From: Piscirickettsiaceae bacterium CG07_land_8_20_14_0_80_44_28 | GTDB lineage: Bacteria > Pseudomonadota > Gammaproteobacteria > Thiomicrospirales > Thiomicrospiraceae | NCBI GenBank assembly: GCA_002779995.1 | Contig: PEWX01000086.1 | Span: 1 to 55,097 of the forward strand | Direction of reading: 5' to 3' | DNA length: 55,097 nucleotides | Shown here: positions 19,215 to 28,468 of the stretch, piece after piece | How the letters are laid out: every line of letters starts with the position of its first letter | How positions within the stretch are numbered: the first letter of the stretch is position 1 | The notes under the pieces: generated by a model | Database searches by the model: none | What the model was told of the DNA's origin: nothing | Seen by the model: the letters and a program-made list of their open reading frames with translations, nothing else | Position numbers and translations under genes: made by a program

Positions 19215-20342
19215 TTATCTAAGCCATTGATTGATGCCTTCCTGAAGTGTTTTAGCTAGGTTTTGAGGGGTTTGTGCATAGCAATCCGCTAAAGATAGCT
19301 TTGTCTGTGGGTGAATAGATAGACAGTGTTTAAATGGAAAGAAATCTTTTTTATCGAGGGCTAACTTGCCACAGAGCGCAACGGTTTGGGTTTGGTGCTG
19401 TTGGGCAAGTTGGGCAATTCGGAAAGGGAGTTTGCCAAACAGACTCTGCTGATCAATCATCCCTTCCCCGGTAATCACCAGGTCGATGGCCTGTGATTCA
19501 AACAATTGAGGCAGACATAAATAGTCTGATAACAACTCAAAACCGGATACCAATTTCGCATTTAATATGGCTACAAAACTGGCTGCCATACCGCCTGCTG
19601 CGCCACTTCCAGGGATATGGCGCACCTCTTTATCACTGTACCGATCCAGTTGGTTTGCCAGGTGCGTCATATGCTTTTCCAAAGTTGGTAGCATTTCATT
19701 AGAGGCGCCTTTTTGAGGTGCAAAAATGGCGGTGGCACCCTTTTCTCCTAATAAAGGATTATTGACATCACAGGCCATAACCCAATCAATTTCGGCCAGG
19801 CCTGGTTGATTATCGATAATTTGATTGAGATCAATTAATGCTTCCGAACCTTGCGCAATAGAATCGCCGGATGCATTTAAACATTTAAATTTCAACGCTT
19901 GTAAGGCCCCCATCCCGGCATCATGCGTTGCACTCCCCCCCAAACCTAAAATGATTTTCTTAGCCCCCATGTCAACAGCGGCTTGTAACAGTTGACCCGT
20001 TCCATAGGTTGTGGTTTTAAGTGGATTTCGCTCTTCAATAGAAAGAAGCGGTAACCCAGAGGCCTGAGCCATTTCAACGATGGCTGTTTTCGTTGTCGAT
20101 TGCCATGCAAAGTCTGCGGAAACAGGTCTTGCTAACGGATCTTGAACAATGCGCGTTTGTCGTTCGGCCATGCCCGCATAAATAAACGCATCAACAAACC
20201 CCTCTCCGCCATCCGACATAGGTCGACTAATAACCTGAATATTTGCGTCCAAGTTATGAAGCGTTTGTTCAGCAATATGACAAAATTCAACGGCACTAAG
20301 AGAGCCTTTGAAGGAGTCAGGTGCCAGTAAGATGGTTTTCAT
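19215..20342 (-). CDS. glxK: Glycerate 2-kinase (GlxK/GarK family)
   Basis: Phosphorylates D-glycerate with ATP, to 2-phosphoglycerate in the characterised GarK/GlxK family. Signature segments: ILLAPDSFKGSLSAVEFC, SDGGEGFVDAF, IILGLGGSATHDAGMGALQA, GSGAAGGMAASF and ITGEGMIDQQSLFGKLP. It is the last gene of the gpgP-gpgS-GH13-glxK operon, 25 bases after the phosphorylase. There it would return glycerate released from glucosylglycerate to lower glycolysis. A CCAGGCCTGG copy is read as Pro-Gly-Leu. The symbol follows the family; garK is equally possible. Confidence 0.9.
   Translation of the reverse strand: MKTILLAPDSFKGSLSAVEFCHIAEQTLHNLDANIQVISRPMSDGGEGFVDAFIYAGMAERQTRIVQDPLARPVSADFAWQSTTKTAIVEMAQASGLPLLSIEERNPLKTTTYGTGQLLQAAVDMGAKKIILGLGGSATHDAGMGALQALKFKCLNASGDSIAQGSEALIDLNQIIDNQPGLAEIDWVMACDVNNPLLGEKGATAIFAPQKGASNEMLPTLEKHMTHLANQLDRYSDKEVRHIPGSGAAGGMAASFVAILNAKLVSGFELLSDYLCLPQLFESQAIDLVITGEGMIDQQSLFGKLPFRIAQLAQQHQTQTVALCGKLALDKKDFFPFKHCLSIHPQTKLSLADCYAQTPQNLAKTLQEGINQWLR
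19796..19805. repeat. iterated palindrome CCAGGCCTGG
   Basis: Exact copy inside the glycerate kinase gene, read as Pro-Gly-Leu (NQPGLAE). Confidence 0.9.
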
Positions 20343-20367
20343 CTGTGCTCGAATCCTTTGTTTTCAA

Positions 20368-22143
20368 TCAATCGGTAAAAGGTGCCCAAAGTGCCGAAAC
20401 ATGGTCAACGGTTTCTGGCATCAACCAAATTGATTGATAGGGCTTTAATACATATTGGTCTTCCGCACTAGAGACCACACCATTGTCCAGCAAGTTAACC
20501 CAATAACTAAATCGTTCAAAACCTGCAATGGCACTTAAATTCACTATTTTGATGTCATTGGAAAGGTTGTGAATGGCTAATAATGGAAATTTCAAGTCTG
20601 CACTGTCTCGCCAGAGCGCAAAAAAATCGAACCCTATGTCGATGACCTGTTGTGGCGTATCGGGATGAAACGCTCGGTGTTTTTTACGTCTTTGCAGTAT
20701 ATTCGTTAAACGTTTGAGGACTTCTGCATTTGATGTGCGTCCACTTTCTATCAACGCTTGTAAATAATCATAATCCCATCGTCGTCGATTAATAGAGCGG
20801 GTTCGTCCGGTTTTTTCAACCCCTTCTCGGTCACTCGGTGTTGCGACAAAACTGTGAATATAAAAAGCCGGAATACCTTGTAGGGTCATCATAATGTTTT
20901 GCGAACAAATAAATCGATCGACTTGCCATTGATCTGGCCCATTGGAATGAAAGGTTTCTCGAAATGCACTGAATAGCGCAATATTGATTTCATAAGGTGA
21001 TTCGGTGCCATCGGCATTGGTTTTGGTGGTGACAAACCCGCCGAGTCGATGCATACTGGTGATCAAATCATCCACCTCACGTTGCGGCAAAATACCCTCA
21101 ATCGGACGAACACCAATTCCATCATGCGATGCGGTGAAGTTTAAAAAAGTACACCCTGCCGGTGGCGCTTCTAAGTTGCTAGCCCAATCCGTTAAATAGC
21201 GACCATCACCACGATGCAACGCATGAAGTAATAACGGGGCTAAAGCAAACTGATAAACCATTTGCGCTTCATCTTGTTGTCCAAAATAGGACAGGTTTTC
21301 TATGTGAGGAACATTGGTTTCCGTCAATAAGATACTGTCAGGTCTGACCAGTCCCATAATCTCGCGCAAAATTTTAACAATTGCATGCGTTTCTGGAAGG
21401 TGGATACAAGCAGTACCAAGCTGCTTCCATAAAAAGGCAATCGCATCTAAACGAATAATTCTTGCACCCTTTTGTAGATACAAAATGAGAATATCGACCA
21501 TTTTTAAAAGGACTTGTGGATTACTGAAATTTAAATCAATTTGGTCAGCACTAAAGGTTGCCCACACCCATTTTCGACCTCGGTGTGTATAGACAGGAAC
21601 CAATAATGGCGTGTTACGAGGGCGAGTCACTTGCGAGATATCCTCTGTCCCTTCCATTTCAATAAAAAATGAATTGAACGGTTCGATATTTGCTTTGTAG
21701 TCGGTAAACCACAAGCTTTCCCTGGAAATATGATTGATCACCAAATCAAACATCAAATGATAATCCTGATGAATAGATGCGATATCGTCCCAATCCCCTA
21801 AATCTGGGTTAACTTGGGTATAGTCAATCACGGAAAAGCCATCATCCGAGCTATATGGGCAAAAAGGTAAAATATGGACAGTGGTAATAGCCTCCTTTAG
21901 GTATTCCTTTAAAAACTTATTTAAGGTTTGTAAAGGAACCTCTCCTTCTGATAAAAACGTATCCCCGTAGGCAATCAACACCACATCCTCTTGTGACCAA
22001 CGGCTGACGGTTGAGTCGGCGGCCACATCACGCTGGAGGAAAGGTTGCAACTTTATTAAAATTTGTTCGTAGGCAAATTGGCTTGATTCTTTTGCGTAAC
22101 AGGCTTCCAGCCGTTGCCGAATACGTGCTAGGTTAGCTTTCAT
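20368..22143 (-). CDS. GH13_18 sugar phosphorylase, probably glucosylglycerate phosphorylase
   Basis: 591-residue sucrose-phosphorylase-like (GH13 subfamily 18) enzyme. Catalytic residues are visible: nucleophile D233 in ARIIRLDAIAFLWK, acid/base E275 in ILLTETNVPH, and transition-state stabiliser D341 in FTASHDGIG. Subfamily 18 contains phosphorylases for sucrose, sucrose 6-phosphate, glucosylglycerol and glucosylglycerate. Sequence alone does not settle the substrate here. The operon does point to one: genes making glucosylglycerate lie directly upstream and a glycerate kinase directly downstream. The predicted reaction is glucosylglycerate + phosphate giving glucose 1-phosphate + glycerate. 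GAGG lies 9 bases before the ATG. Confidence 0.82.
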   Translation of the reverse strand: MKANLARIRQRLEACYAKESSQFAYEQILIKLQPFLQRDVAADSTVSRWSQEDVVLIAYGDTFLSEGEVPLQTLNKFLKEYLKEAITTVHILPFCPYSSDDGFSVIDYTQVNPDLGDWDDIASIHQDYHLMFDLVINHISRESLWFTDYKANIEPFNSFFIEMEGTEDISQVTRPRNTPLLVPVYTHRGRKWVWATFSADQIDLNFSNPQVLLKMVDILILYLQKGARIIRLDAIAFLWKQLGTACIHLPETHAIVKILREIMGLVRPDSILLTETNVPHIENLSYFGQQDEAQMVYQFALAPLLLHALHRGDGRYLTDWASNLEAPPAGCTFLNFTASHDGIGVRPIEGILPQREVDDLITSMHRLGGFVTTKTNADGTESPYEINIALFSAFRETFHSNGPDQWQVDRFICSQNIMMTLQGIPAFYIHSFVATPSDREGVEKTGRTRSINRRRWDYDYLQALIESGRTSNAEVLKRLTNILQRRKKHRAFHPDTPQQVIDIGFDFFALWRDSADLKFPLLAIHNLSNDIKIVNLSAIAGFERFSYWVNLLDNGVVSSAEDQYVLKPYQSIWLMPETVDHVSALWAPFTD

Positions 22144-22159
22144 TTTGAGTTTCCTCTAA

Positions 22160-23380
22160 CTATGAGGGAAATTGGTTATCTTGCTCAACCGCATCATAAA
22201 GTTTTTCCAATATATCTGGACAGGCACTCATTACACGATTCCAGTTAGGCATAAACGGGACTTCACTTGGGGATTCAACAAACGCCTTACCGGCTTCCAA
22301 AATATTGGCCGCAAACAACTCAATAACCTGTTCTTCGCTATGTAAATCCAACCCAAGACCATTCATTTCGGCATCAAAGGCATAAGACTCCAACTGATCC
22401 AGTGCGGTACGATAATAGCGGGCACGAATGGTTCTCAAGGTGCTATTAGAAAATGGATGACCTCTTACCGCGAGTTTACGATAGAGCGATTTGGCGATAT
22501 CTTGACTCATTCTCGACAAACCAGATTGTTTATCTTCGAAAGAAACCGCCTGATGCTTATGGTCATAAACATCTGCAATGTCTACTTGGCAAATGCGACG
22601 GTTTGAATAATTTTTCAATACTTCTGACAAAACCCCAATTTCCAACCCCCAATCAGACGGAATACGAAGCTCTTTTAAACAATGGACATCTAATGCAAAC
22701 TCTCCGGCCAAAGGATAACGAAAACTGTCCAGATAACTGAGTAAATCATCTTGACCAACGACCCCCTTCAAAGCACGCAATAATGGTGTGACCAATAGTC
22801 TAGAGGCACGGCCATTTAATTTGCCGTCCGCATAGCGTGGATAATAGCCTTTTGAAAAGGCAAAATTGAAAGTGGGGTGTGCAACCGGGTAAATTAATCG
22901 AGCCAATAAACTACGCTGATAAGTTAAAACATCACAGTCATGTAACGCCACCACTTCGGACTGTTCAGAGGCCAAAACATAGCCAAAACAATTCCAAACA
23001 TTACTCCCTTTACCACGCTCTTTAGGTGCCAACCCCTTCTTTTTCAATTCGGCTAAAAGCGATTGCATTCTTGGACCATCATTCCAAAGAATTCGAGTCT
23101 GCTGTGGCAGGTCTGAAAAATAATCTTTTGCATAAGCAAATTGTTTAGCATTCGCCTGATCTAAGCCAATTACAATTTGATTTAAATAAGGAACCTGTTG
23201 CAATTCGTTAACGATAGTGGCTAAAGCAGGCCTTTCCAGTTCACTAAATAAAGAAGGCAGAATGAGTCCTAAGGGTTTTTTTTGGGAAAACTGACATAAC
23301 TCTTTTTCCAAATCTTCAACAGGTCGATTGGTAATATTATGAAAAGTGGTTACCGTGCCATTTTGAAAAAAATCACTCAT
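22160..23380 (-). CDS. gpgS: Glucosyl-3-phosphoglycerate synthase (GT81)
   Basis: Transfers glucose from a nucleotide sugar to 3-phosphoglycerate. The 406-residue protein has the GpgS pattern: LILPSLFSELERPALATIV, IVIGLDQA, GKGSNVWNCFGYVL, the metal-binding DxD in ALHDCDVL (D148, D150), the acceptor-site region GRASRLLVTPLLRAL, and YPLAGEFALDV followed by SDWGLEIGVLSEV. It is 31 bases after gpgP and 16 before the phosphorylase. The sugar donor (GDP-, ADP- or UDP-glucose) cannot be read from the sequence. The product, dephosphorylated by GpgP, is the compatible solute glucosylglycerate. Confidence 0.92.
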   Translation of the reverse strand: MSDFFQNGTVTTFHNITNRPVEDLEKELCQFSQKKPLGLILPSLFSELERPALATIVNELQQVPYLNQIVIGLDQANAKQFAYAKDYFSDLPQQTRILWNDGPRMQSLLAELKKKGLAPKERGKGSNVWNCFGYVLASEQSEVVALHDCDVLTYQRSLLARLIYPVAHPTFNFAFSKGYYPRYADGKLNGRASRLLVTPLLRALKGVVGQDDLLSYLDSFRYPLAGEFALDVHCLKELRIPSDWGLEIGVLSEVLKNYSNRRICQVDIADVYDHKHQAVSFEDKQSGLSRMSQDIAKSLYRKLAVRGHPFSNSTLRTIRARYYRTALDQLESYAFDAEMNGLGLDLHSEEQVIELFAANILEAGKAFVESPSEVPFMPNWNRVMSACPDILEKLYDAVEQDNQFPS

Positions 23381-23411
23381 AATTGACGCTCCTAAAGTTG
23401 CGTTTTATTGA

Positions 23412-24197
23412 TTAAGGGTGGGTTGGATGCGCCAGGTTGGGAATGGCTAATAATTTATCGATCGCTTCCAACCAACCTTCTGGGGCTGTTTGGGTTATTT
23501 TGAAAAAAGAAGGATAGTTAAAAATGTTTGCGCCATCATTTGGAATGACAACAGGATAATCGGCAAAGTCCAACATATCCCGGTCATTTTCACTGTCACC
23601 TAAGGCGACGACCACTTGAGAGGTTGGAACATCATAAAACTGATTTAAAAGAACCTTCATTGCCGTTGCTTTATCGTGATGTCCCATCACATGGTAGAAG
23701 CGCCCCCCCTGCTTTAAGGTTAAATTCTGCTCAGATAAACGCGCTTTAAACGCATTAAAGTTCGCATCACTGTCTAACCAAACAATCGGCTCAGACGCTT
23801 CTCTTTCCATCGCTTTTAAGGCCTGATTGCTATGAAGTTGTGTATGGTTCATCACCTCAGCTAATGACCAATCACCAAAGCCCTCAAATTGCCATTGAGT
23901 CTCAGCTCTTAAAGCATTTAAAACAGAACGAATATGGGAATAGCAAACCCCTAATTGCACTTTTTTAAAAGGTTCTTGGCTGCTGGAAATACGCATAACC
24001 CCGCCGTTCTCAGCAATAATGGGGGTATTCAGTTCCAACTTGATTTGCCATTCATCTAATTCAGTTAAGGTCTTACTCGAGTTCAATATCACTGGAACAT
24101 TCAGCGACTTTAGGTGTTGTAATACAGGCAGAACCGCTTGATATTCATAAGAATGATGGTTTAATAAAGTTCCATCTAAATCAGTAAAAATAATCAT
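23412..24197 (-). CDS. gpgP: Glucosyl/mannosyl-3-phosphoglycerate phosphatase (HAD family)
   Basis: HAD-IIB phosphatase of the mannosyl-3-phosphoglycerate phosphatase family. Catalytic aspartates D6 and D8 are in FTDLDGTLLNHH; SSKT is motif II, followed by IIAENGG; GDSENDRDML is motif IV. With GpgS next to it, the expected substrate is glucosyl-3-phosphoglycerate rather than the mannosyl compound. First gene of the four-gene operon, with a candidate promoter about 150 bases upstream. Confidence 0.9.
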   Translation of the reverse strand: MIIFTDLDGTLLNHHSYEYQAVLPVLQHLKSLNVPVILNSSKTLTELDEWQIKLELNTPIIAENGGVMRISSSQEPFKKVQLGVCYSHIRSVLNALRAETQWQFEGFGDWSLAEVMNHTQLHSNQALKAMEREASEPIVWLDSDANFNAFKARLSEQNLTLKQGGRFYHVMGHHDKATAMKVLLNQFYDVPTSQVVVALGDSENDRDMLDFADYPVVIPNDGANIFNYPSFFKITQTAPEGWLEAIDKLLAIPNLAHPTHP

Positions 24198-24344
24198 TTG
24201 AATTCATCAACCCCGTCTGAGTAAATCGTGCTTAGTCACAATAAACAATCATGCAAATTGCATCATTAAACATCACCAAACACTACCGAATATTGATAGT
24301 AAAGCGATTATTAAACCAAGATGTTTTTATAATTTATTTTCAAT

Positions 24345-24372
24345 AAGATAGCATAATAATGGCCTGTAACAA
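24345..24372 (-). promoter_or_regulatory. candidate promoter of the glucosylglycerate operon
   Basis: On the minus strand TTGTTA (24372-24367), 16 bases, then TATCTT (24350-24345), in the AT-rich 222-base gap before gpgP. The leader of about 140 bases leaves room for osmotic control, but no specific operator was recognised. Confidence 0.35.
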
Positions 24373-24382
24373 CATTAACTAC

Positions 24383-24418
24383 GCACTCTTTTATAAAAAC
24401 AGTGCATAAAAGAGGTGC
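24383..24418. terminator. hairpin directly after folP
   Basis: CTCTTTTAT (24386-24394) pairs with ATAAAAGAG (24406-24414), extended by GCAC/GTGC across a one-base bulge. It begins within two bases of the folP stop. There is no long T-tract on the minus strand, so it is either a weak terminator or an RNA-stabilising end. Confidence 0.45.
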
Positions 24419-24419
24419 A

Positions 24420-25244
24420 CTATATCAGTGATAGAACGACTTTTAACGCCTCCGAGGTCTCTTTGACATCGTGTACTCTAAGAATCTTTGCGCCTTTCAG
24501 GGTTGCCAAAATGGCTGCCGCAACACTTCCAATCATTCTTTCTTCGACAGCAACACCCCCTAAGATGTCACCAATCATGGATTTGCGAGAGACCCCAACC
24601 AAAAGCGGATAAGGTAGAGCGGCCAAATCTTCTAATCCTTCAAATAATTCAATATTGTGCGCGAGACGTTTGCCAAACCCAAAGCCCGGATCAATCATAA
24701 TGTTTTCTGCCAACACCCCTTTATCAATGCAATATTCGGCTTTTTGCAATAGAAAATTTTTGACATCATCTATCACGGAACCAGAATAGTTGGGCGCTTG
24801 TTGCATATCTTTTGGCTGGCCCTGTTTATGCATCAAACAAACAGCAATCGAATGTTTGGCTAACAATTCCACTGCACCCGGTGCTTGAAGCGCATTAACA
24901 TCGTTAATCATATCAACCCCTAATTGAATAGCTTCGGCCATCACTTCTGTTTTATAAGTGTCAACCGAAATATACGCATCCGTATGGGTTTTTACCCATT
25001 CGACGACCGGTAACACCCGTTCTAACTCTACCGCTAAGGGTACCGGATCTGCCCCAGGCCTGGTTGATTCTCCGCCAATATCGACAATATTTACGCCGGA
25101 TTGATTCATTTTGTCGAGTTGTCGAAGGATAGTCTCTTTATGAATAAAATGACCGCCATCAGAAAAAGAATCTGGCGTGACATTGAGTATTCCCATCAAT
25201 AGTGGCTTATCATTCAGTTGGTGTAAAGCTTCGGTTAAACGCAT
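24420..25244 (-). CDS. folP: Dihydropteroate synthase
   Basis: Joins p-aminobenzoate to dihydropterin pyrophosphate in folate synthesis; target of sulfonamides. Motifs: LMGILNVTPDSFSDGG, IVDIGGESTRPGADPV, INDVNALQAPGA, IMIDPGFGFGKR and LLVGVSRKSMIG. At 274 residues it is normal length. It follows ftsH as in E. coli, but a strong hairpin lies between them. A CCAGGCCTGG copy encodes the Arg-Pro-Gly of the conserved STRPGA substrate loop, the one copy placed in a conserved motif. Confidence 0.96.
   Translation of the reverse strand: MRLTEALHQLNDKPLLMGILNVTPDSFSDGGHFIHKETILRQLDKMNQSGVNIVDIGGESTRPGADPVPLAVELERVLPVVEWVKTHTDAYISVDTYKTEVMAEAIQLGVDMINDVNALQAPGAVELLAKHSIAVCLMHKQGQPKDMQQAPNYSGSVIDDVKNFLLQKAEYCIDKGVLAENIMIDPGFGFGKRLAHNIELFEGLEDLAALPYPLLVGVSRKSMIGDILGGVAVEERMIGSVAAAILATLKGAKILRVHDVKETSEALKVVLSLI
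25054..25063. repeat. iterated palindrome CCAGGCCTGG
   Basis: Exact copy inside folP, in the third frame, read across Thr-Arg-Pro-Gly of the conserved STRPG loop. Confidence 0.9.
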
Positions 25245-25276
25245 GTTAAAAATCTCAATCGTATCGGTTTAAAAAC

Positions 25277-25300
25277 AAAACCCCCAATAAAGGGGGTTTT
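25277..25300. terminator. terminator between ftsH and folP
   Basis: AAAACCCCC pairs with GGGGGTTTT around AATAAA. On the minus strand it is followed by a T-rich tail, and on the plus strand by five T. It lies 33 bases after the ftsH stop and 32 before folP, so folP may need its own promoter or read-through. Confidence 0.8.
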
Positions 25301-25333
25301 TCATTCAAAATATTCAATCCTTCAATTCAATCA

Positions 25334-27286
25334 CTAATGGAGTTTTGGCTCACCATTATCCACCGTATCTGTCGATGTCAAATCGGTTTCAATCTGATCT
25401 GATGCGGCTTCTGGTGCATTAGGGGTATTGTTGTCGTCCTTTTCAGAAGAACGGTCTTGCCAATCCTTCGGCTCACCGGGTTCTTCGCCAGCCATTAATT
25501 TTTTAATTTGGTCTATGTCAATGGTTTCATAATGCAATAGTGTTTCAGCCATGGCATGAAGCACTGACAGGTTTTCTGTTAAGATTTTCTCTGCTCTTTG
25601 GTAGTTTCGGTCGATAAAGACACGAATTTCTTCATCAATCTCTTTGGAGATTTCACCGGAAACATTGGCATTACGAGACGTCCCCATAATAGAGCCATTA
25701 TCTTCTTCTTCGTACATAAGTGGGCCGAGCTTTTCCGACAGCCCCCACTTAGTGACCATATTACGGGCAATTTGTGTCGCGCGCATAATATCGTTACTGG
25801 CACCTGTGGTAACAGCTTCTTTACCAAATATCATCTCTTCTGCAATACGCCCACCATAAAGGCTGGAAAGCTGACTTTCTAATTTACGTTTGCTGTAACT
25901 ATAAGAATCTTCTTCCGGCAAATACATGGTTACCCCTAAGGCACGACCACGCGGCATAATGCTCACTTTATAAACCGGGTCATGTTCAGGAACGACATAC
26001 CCAACAATGGCATGCCCGGCTTCATGATAAGCGGTTAATTTACGCTCTTTTTCACTCATGACCATGCTCTTACGTTCAACCCCCATCAGGATTTTATCTT
26101 TGGCCTTTTCAAAGTGTTTTTGCGTTACCACACGATCATTTTCACGAGCAGCAAATAACGCCGCTTCGTTAACCAAATTGGCTAAATCCGCACCGGAAAA
26201 CCCGGGTGTACCACGCGCAATGACCGCAGGTTGCACATCTTCGTCCATAGGGACTTTGCGCATATGCACTTTAAGAATTTGTTCTCGTCCTCGCACATCA
26301 GGTAACCCCACCGTGACCTGCCGATCAAAACGGCCTGGACGCAATAAAGCCGGATCCAATACATCCGCACGGTTGGTTGCTGCGATGACAATCACACCTT
26401 CATTCCCTTCAAAACCATCCATTTCCACCAGCATTTGGTTTAGGGTCTGTTCACGCTCATCATTGCCCCCACCCATTCCTGAGCCACGGCTTCGACCCAC
26501 AGCGTCGATTTCATCAATAAAGATAATACAAGGGGAATGCGCCTTTGCCTGTTCAAACATATCTCTTACACGGGAAGCCCCAACCCCAACAAACATTTCG
26601 ACAAAATCAGATCCGGAAATACTAAAGAAAGGCACCTTAGCTTCCCCTGCAATGGCTTTGGCTAAAAGGGTTTTACCCGTTCCCGGAGGACCAACCATTA
26701 ACACGCCCCGAGGGATATTGCCGCCTAGGTTTTGATATTTTTCGGGTGCCCGTAAAAAGTCAACGATTTCGCCAACCTCTTCCTTAGCTTCGTCCGCACC
26801 CGCAACATCGTCTAACGTCACTTTAACTTGATCGTCACTGAGCATTCTGGCCTTGCTTTTACCAAATGACATGGGGCCGCCTTTTCCGCCCATGCCGCCG
26901 CTCATTGAACGCATAAAGAAAATCCAAATGGCTATCAACAGTAACATAGGGAACCATGAAATAAAGATCTGCATTAACAAACTTTGTTTTTCTGGTGGAT
27001 TAGCAACAACCTTGACATTGTTATTTAATAAGTCGCCCATTAAACCCGCATCGCCCGGATTATAGGTAGTGAATGCTTTACCATCATTATAAGCACCCCG
27101 AATGGTGCCGCCTTCAATCGCGACTTCACTGACGACGCCACTACGAACTTGGTTAATAAATTCAGAATAGGCAACTTGTGAAGTGCCGCCCATTAGCTTT
27201 TGTCCACTGAAATGATTAAAGATGGACAGCATAACTGTGGCAACCACGATCCAAATTAAAATGTTTTTTAACATATCATTTTTCAT
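25334..27286 (-). CDS. ftsH: ATP-dependent zinc metalloprotease FtsH
   Basis: Membrane AAA+ protease degrading unassembled membrane proteins and regulators. Two transmembrane helices (about 5-24 and 104-124) flank the periplasmic domain. The AAA+ module has Walker A GPPGTGKT (199-206), Walker B IIFIDEID and the second region of homology [19 protein letters not shown]. The zinc protease site is HEAGH (421-425). The C-terminal tail is acidic, Asp/Thr-rich and low in complexity. At 650 residues it matches E. coli (644). It follows rlmE by about 140 bases, the classical order. Confidence 0.97.
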   Translation of the reverse strand: MKNDMLKNILIWIVVATVMLSIFNHFSGQKLMGGTSQVAYSEFINQVRSGVVSEVAIEGGTIRGAYNDGKAFTTYNPGDAGLMGDLLNNNVKVVANPPEKQSLLMQIFISWFPMLLLIAIWIFFMRSMSGGMGGKGGPMSFGKSKARMLSDDQVKVTLDDVAGADEAKEEVGEIVDFLRAPEKYQNLGGNIPRGVLMVGPPGTGKTLLAKAIAGEAKVPFFSISGSDFVEMFVGVGASRVRDMFEQAKAHSPCIIFIDEIDAVGRSRGSGMGGGNDEREQTLNQMLVEMDGFEGNEGVIVIAATNRADVLDPALLRPGRFDRQVTVGLPDVRGREQILKVHMRKVPMDEDVQPAVIARGTPGFSGADLANLVNEAALFAARENDRVVTQKHFEKAKDKILMGVERKSMVMSEKERKLTAYHEAGHAIVGYVVPEHDPVYKVSIMPRGRALGVTMYLPEEDSYSYSKRKLESQLSSLYGGRIAEEMIFGKEAVTTGASNDIMRATQIARNMVTKWGLSEKLGPLMYEEEDNGSIMGTSRNANVSGEISKEIDEEIRVFIDRNYQRAEKILTENLSVLHAMAETLLHYETIDIDQIKKLMAGEEPGEPKDWQDRSSEKDDNNTPNAPEAASDQIETDLTSTDTVDNGEPKLH

Positions 27287-27427
27287 AATCCACCTTTGGA
27301 ATCTGTTGTATCGAGCCTTTTAAAGGCTTTTTTTATTTAAATTAAGTTCGTTACTTTAACACAAAATCGACGATTAATAACCCTTTGATCCTTGAGGAGT
27401 TATGACTTTAGGCGGGGTTGGTTAAAG

Positions 27428-28045
27428 CTATTTTTTCCCTTGGGCAAGAAGGTAAACTTCCTTACTGCGAGATCGTGAGGCTTTTGGCTTACGCACTAAC
27501 ACTTTAGTATAGTCTTGTCGAAGCGTTTTCAAGAGTTGATCATAGCCTGTACCTTGAAATACTTTCATCAACAAAGTCCCTTTGGGCTTTAAAACTTGTT
27601 GTGCTAAATCCATCGTTAACTCAACCAAGTACATGGATCTTGGCGTATCAATGCCTTTGTTGCCGGTCATATTGGGCGCCATATCTGACATAACCAAATC
27701 AACTTCTCTATCAGCCAATGCCTCAAGCAGGCTATTATAAACTGACTCCTCTTGAAAGTCGCCTTGTACAAAGGTTACCCCGGCATAGGGTTCGACCGGA
27801 AGAATGTCTAATGCAAAAACCTGCCCATTTTCACCAATTTTTTGTGCCGTCCATTGTGACCATCCCCCTGGTGCGGCGCCTAAATCGATAACCGTCATCC
27901 CTGAATGAAACAACCTATCTTTTTCATCAATCTCTTGAAGCTTATAGATCGCTCGGGATCGCCAACCTTCTTGCTTGGCTTTATGAACGTAATAATCATC
28001 AAAATGTTCTTTTAACCAATTGTTACTGGATTTGCTTTTTGCCAT
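27428..28045 (-). CDS. rlmE: 23S rRNA (uridine-2'-O)-methyltransferase RlmE
   Basis: Methylates U2552 of 23S rRNA late in 50S assembly. The SAM site is VIDLGAAPGGWSQW, and catalytic K-D-K-E residues are visible in WRSRAIYKLQEID, MSDMAPN, LLMKVFQG and RSRSKEVYLLA. At 205 residues it matches E. coli (209). It heads rlmE-ftsH on the minus strand and diverges from yhbY, another ribosome-assembly factor, across 84 bases; this arrangement is conserved in gammaproteobacteria. Confidence 0.96.
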   Translation of the reverse strand: MAKSKSSNNWLKEHFDDYYVHKAKQEGWRSRAIYKLQEIDEKDRLFHSGMTVIDLGAAPGGWSQWTAQKIGENGQVFALDILPVEPYAGVTFVQGDFQEESVYNSLLEALADREVDLVMSDMAPNMTGNKGIDTPRSMYLVELTMDLAQQVLKPKGTLLMKVFQGTGYDQLLKTLRQDYTKVLVRKPKASRSRSKEVYLLAQGKK

Positions 28046-28129
28046 AAACCTTAAATCGCTTTGTATTCTATTCGAACTGTGCTATAAATTAGCGCTTTGA
28101 ATTAACCCTTAACATTTGTTGGAACTACC

Positions 28130-28435
28130 ATGTCGAACGATACCCCGCTTTCAAACACCCAAAAACGCTTTTTAAAAGGGATTGCCCACGGCCTTAATCC
28201 GGTTATTCTGATTGGCGGCAATGGTTTAACAGAAGGCTTGATGAAAGAACTTGAAAAGTCTTTAGCACATCACGAACTGCTTAAAATTAAAATTGCCTCT
28301 GCTGAAAGAGAGGACCGCAAAGCCATCGTGGAAACCCTTCTGAAAGCAACTCAAGCTCAATTAGTGCAATCCATCGGTAAAGTCGTAGTGATATACCGCC
28401 AAGCCAAAGCGCCTTTGCTGCAATTACCCAAATAA
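28130..28435 (+). CDS. yhbY: Ribosome assembly RNA-binding protein YhbY (CRM domain)
   Basis: 101-residue single CRM-domain protein with the signature LKGIAHGLNPVILIGGNGLT, then LAHHELLKIKIASAEREDRK and QSIGKVVVIYRQ. It binds pre-50S particles in E. coli. It diverges from rlmE and ends at its own terminator, whose T-tract overlaps the stop codon of the convergent metZ. Confidence 0.94.
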   Translation: MSNDTPLSNTQKRFLKGIAHGLNPVILIGGNGLTEGLMKELEKSLAHHELLKIKIASAEREDRKAIVETLLKATQAQLVQSIGKVVVIYRQAKAPLLQLPK

Positions 28436-28468
28436 CCGGTTGTCTAACCGGTTGTCAGTTTTTTTTTT
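28434..28468 (+). terminator. yhbY terminator
   Basis: AACCGGTT (28434-28441) and AACCGGTT (28446-28453) pair around GTCT, and ten T residues follow at 28459-28468. The T-tract runs into the metZ stop codon on the other strand. Confidence 0.8.

Noticed and set aside
26058-26735. 225-codon open frame on the plus strand opposite ftsH.
   Set aside because: It lies wholly antisense to the highly conserved AAA+ and protease region of ftsH; its Ser/Pro/Arg-rich translation is typical of a shadow frame.
27314-27338. AGCCTTT/AAAGGCT hairpin followed by T7 on the plus strand upstream of ftsH.
   Set aside because: It looks like a terminator, but no plus-strand gene precedes it, and on the minus strand (rlmE to ftsH) the T-tract is missing.
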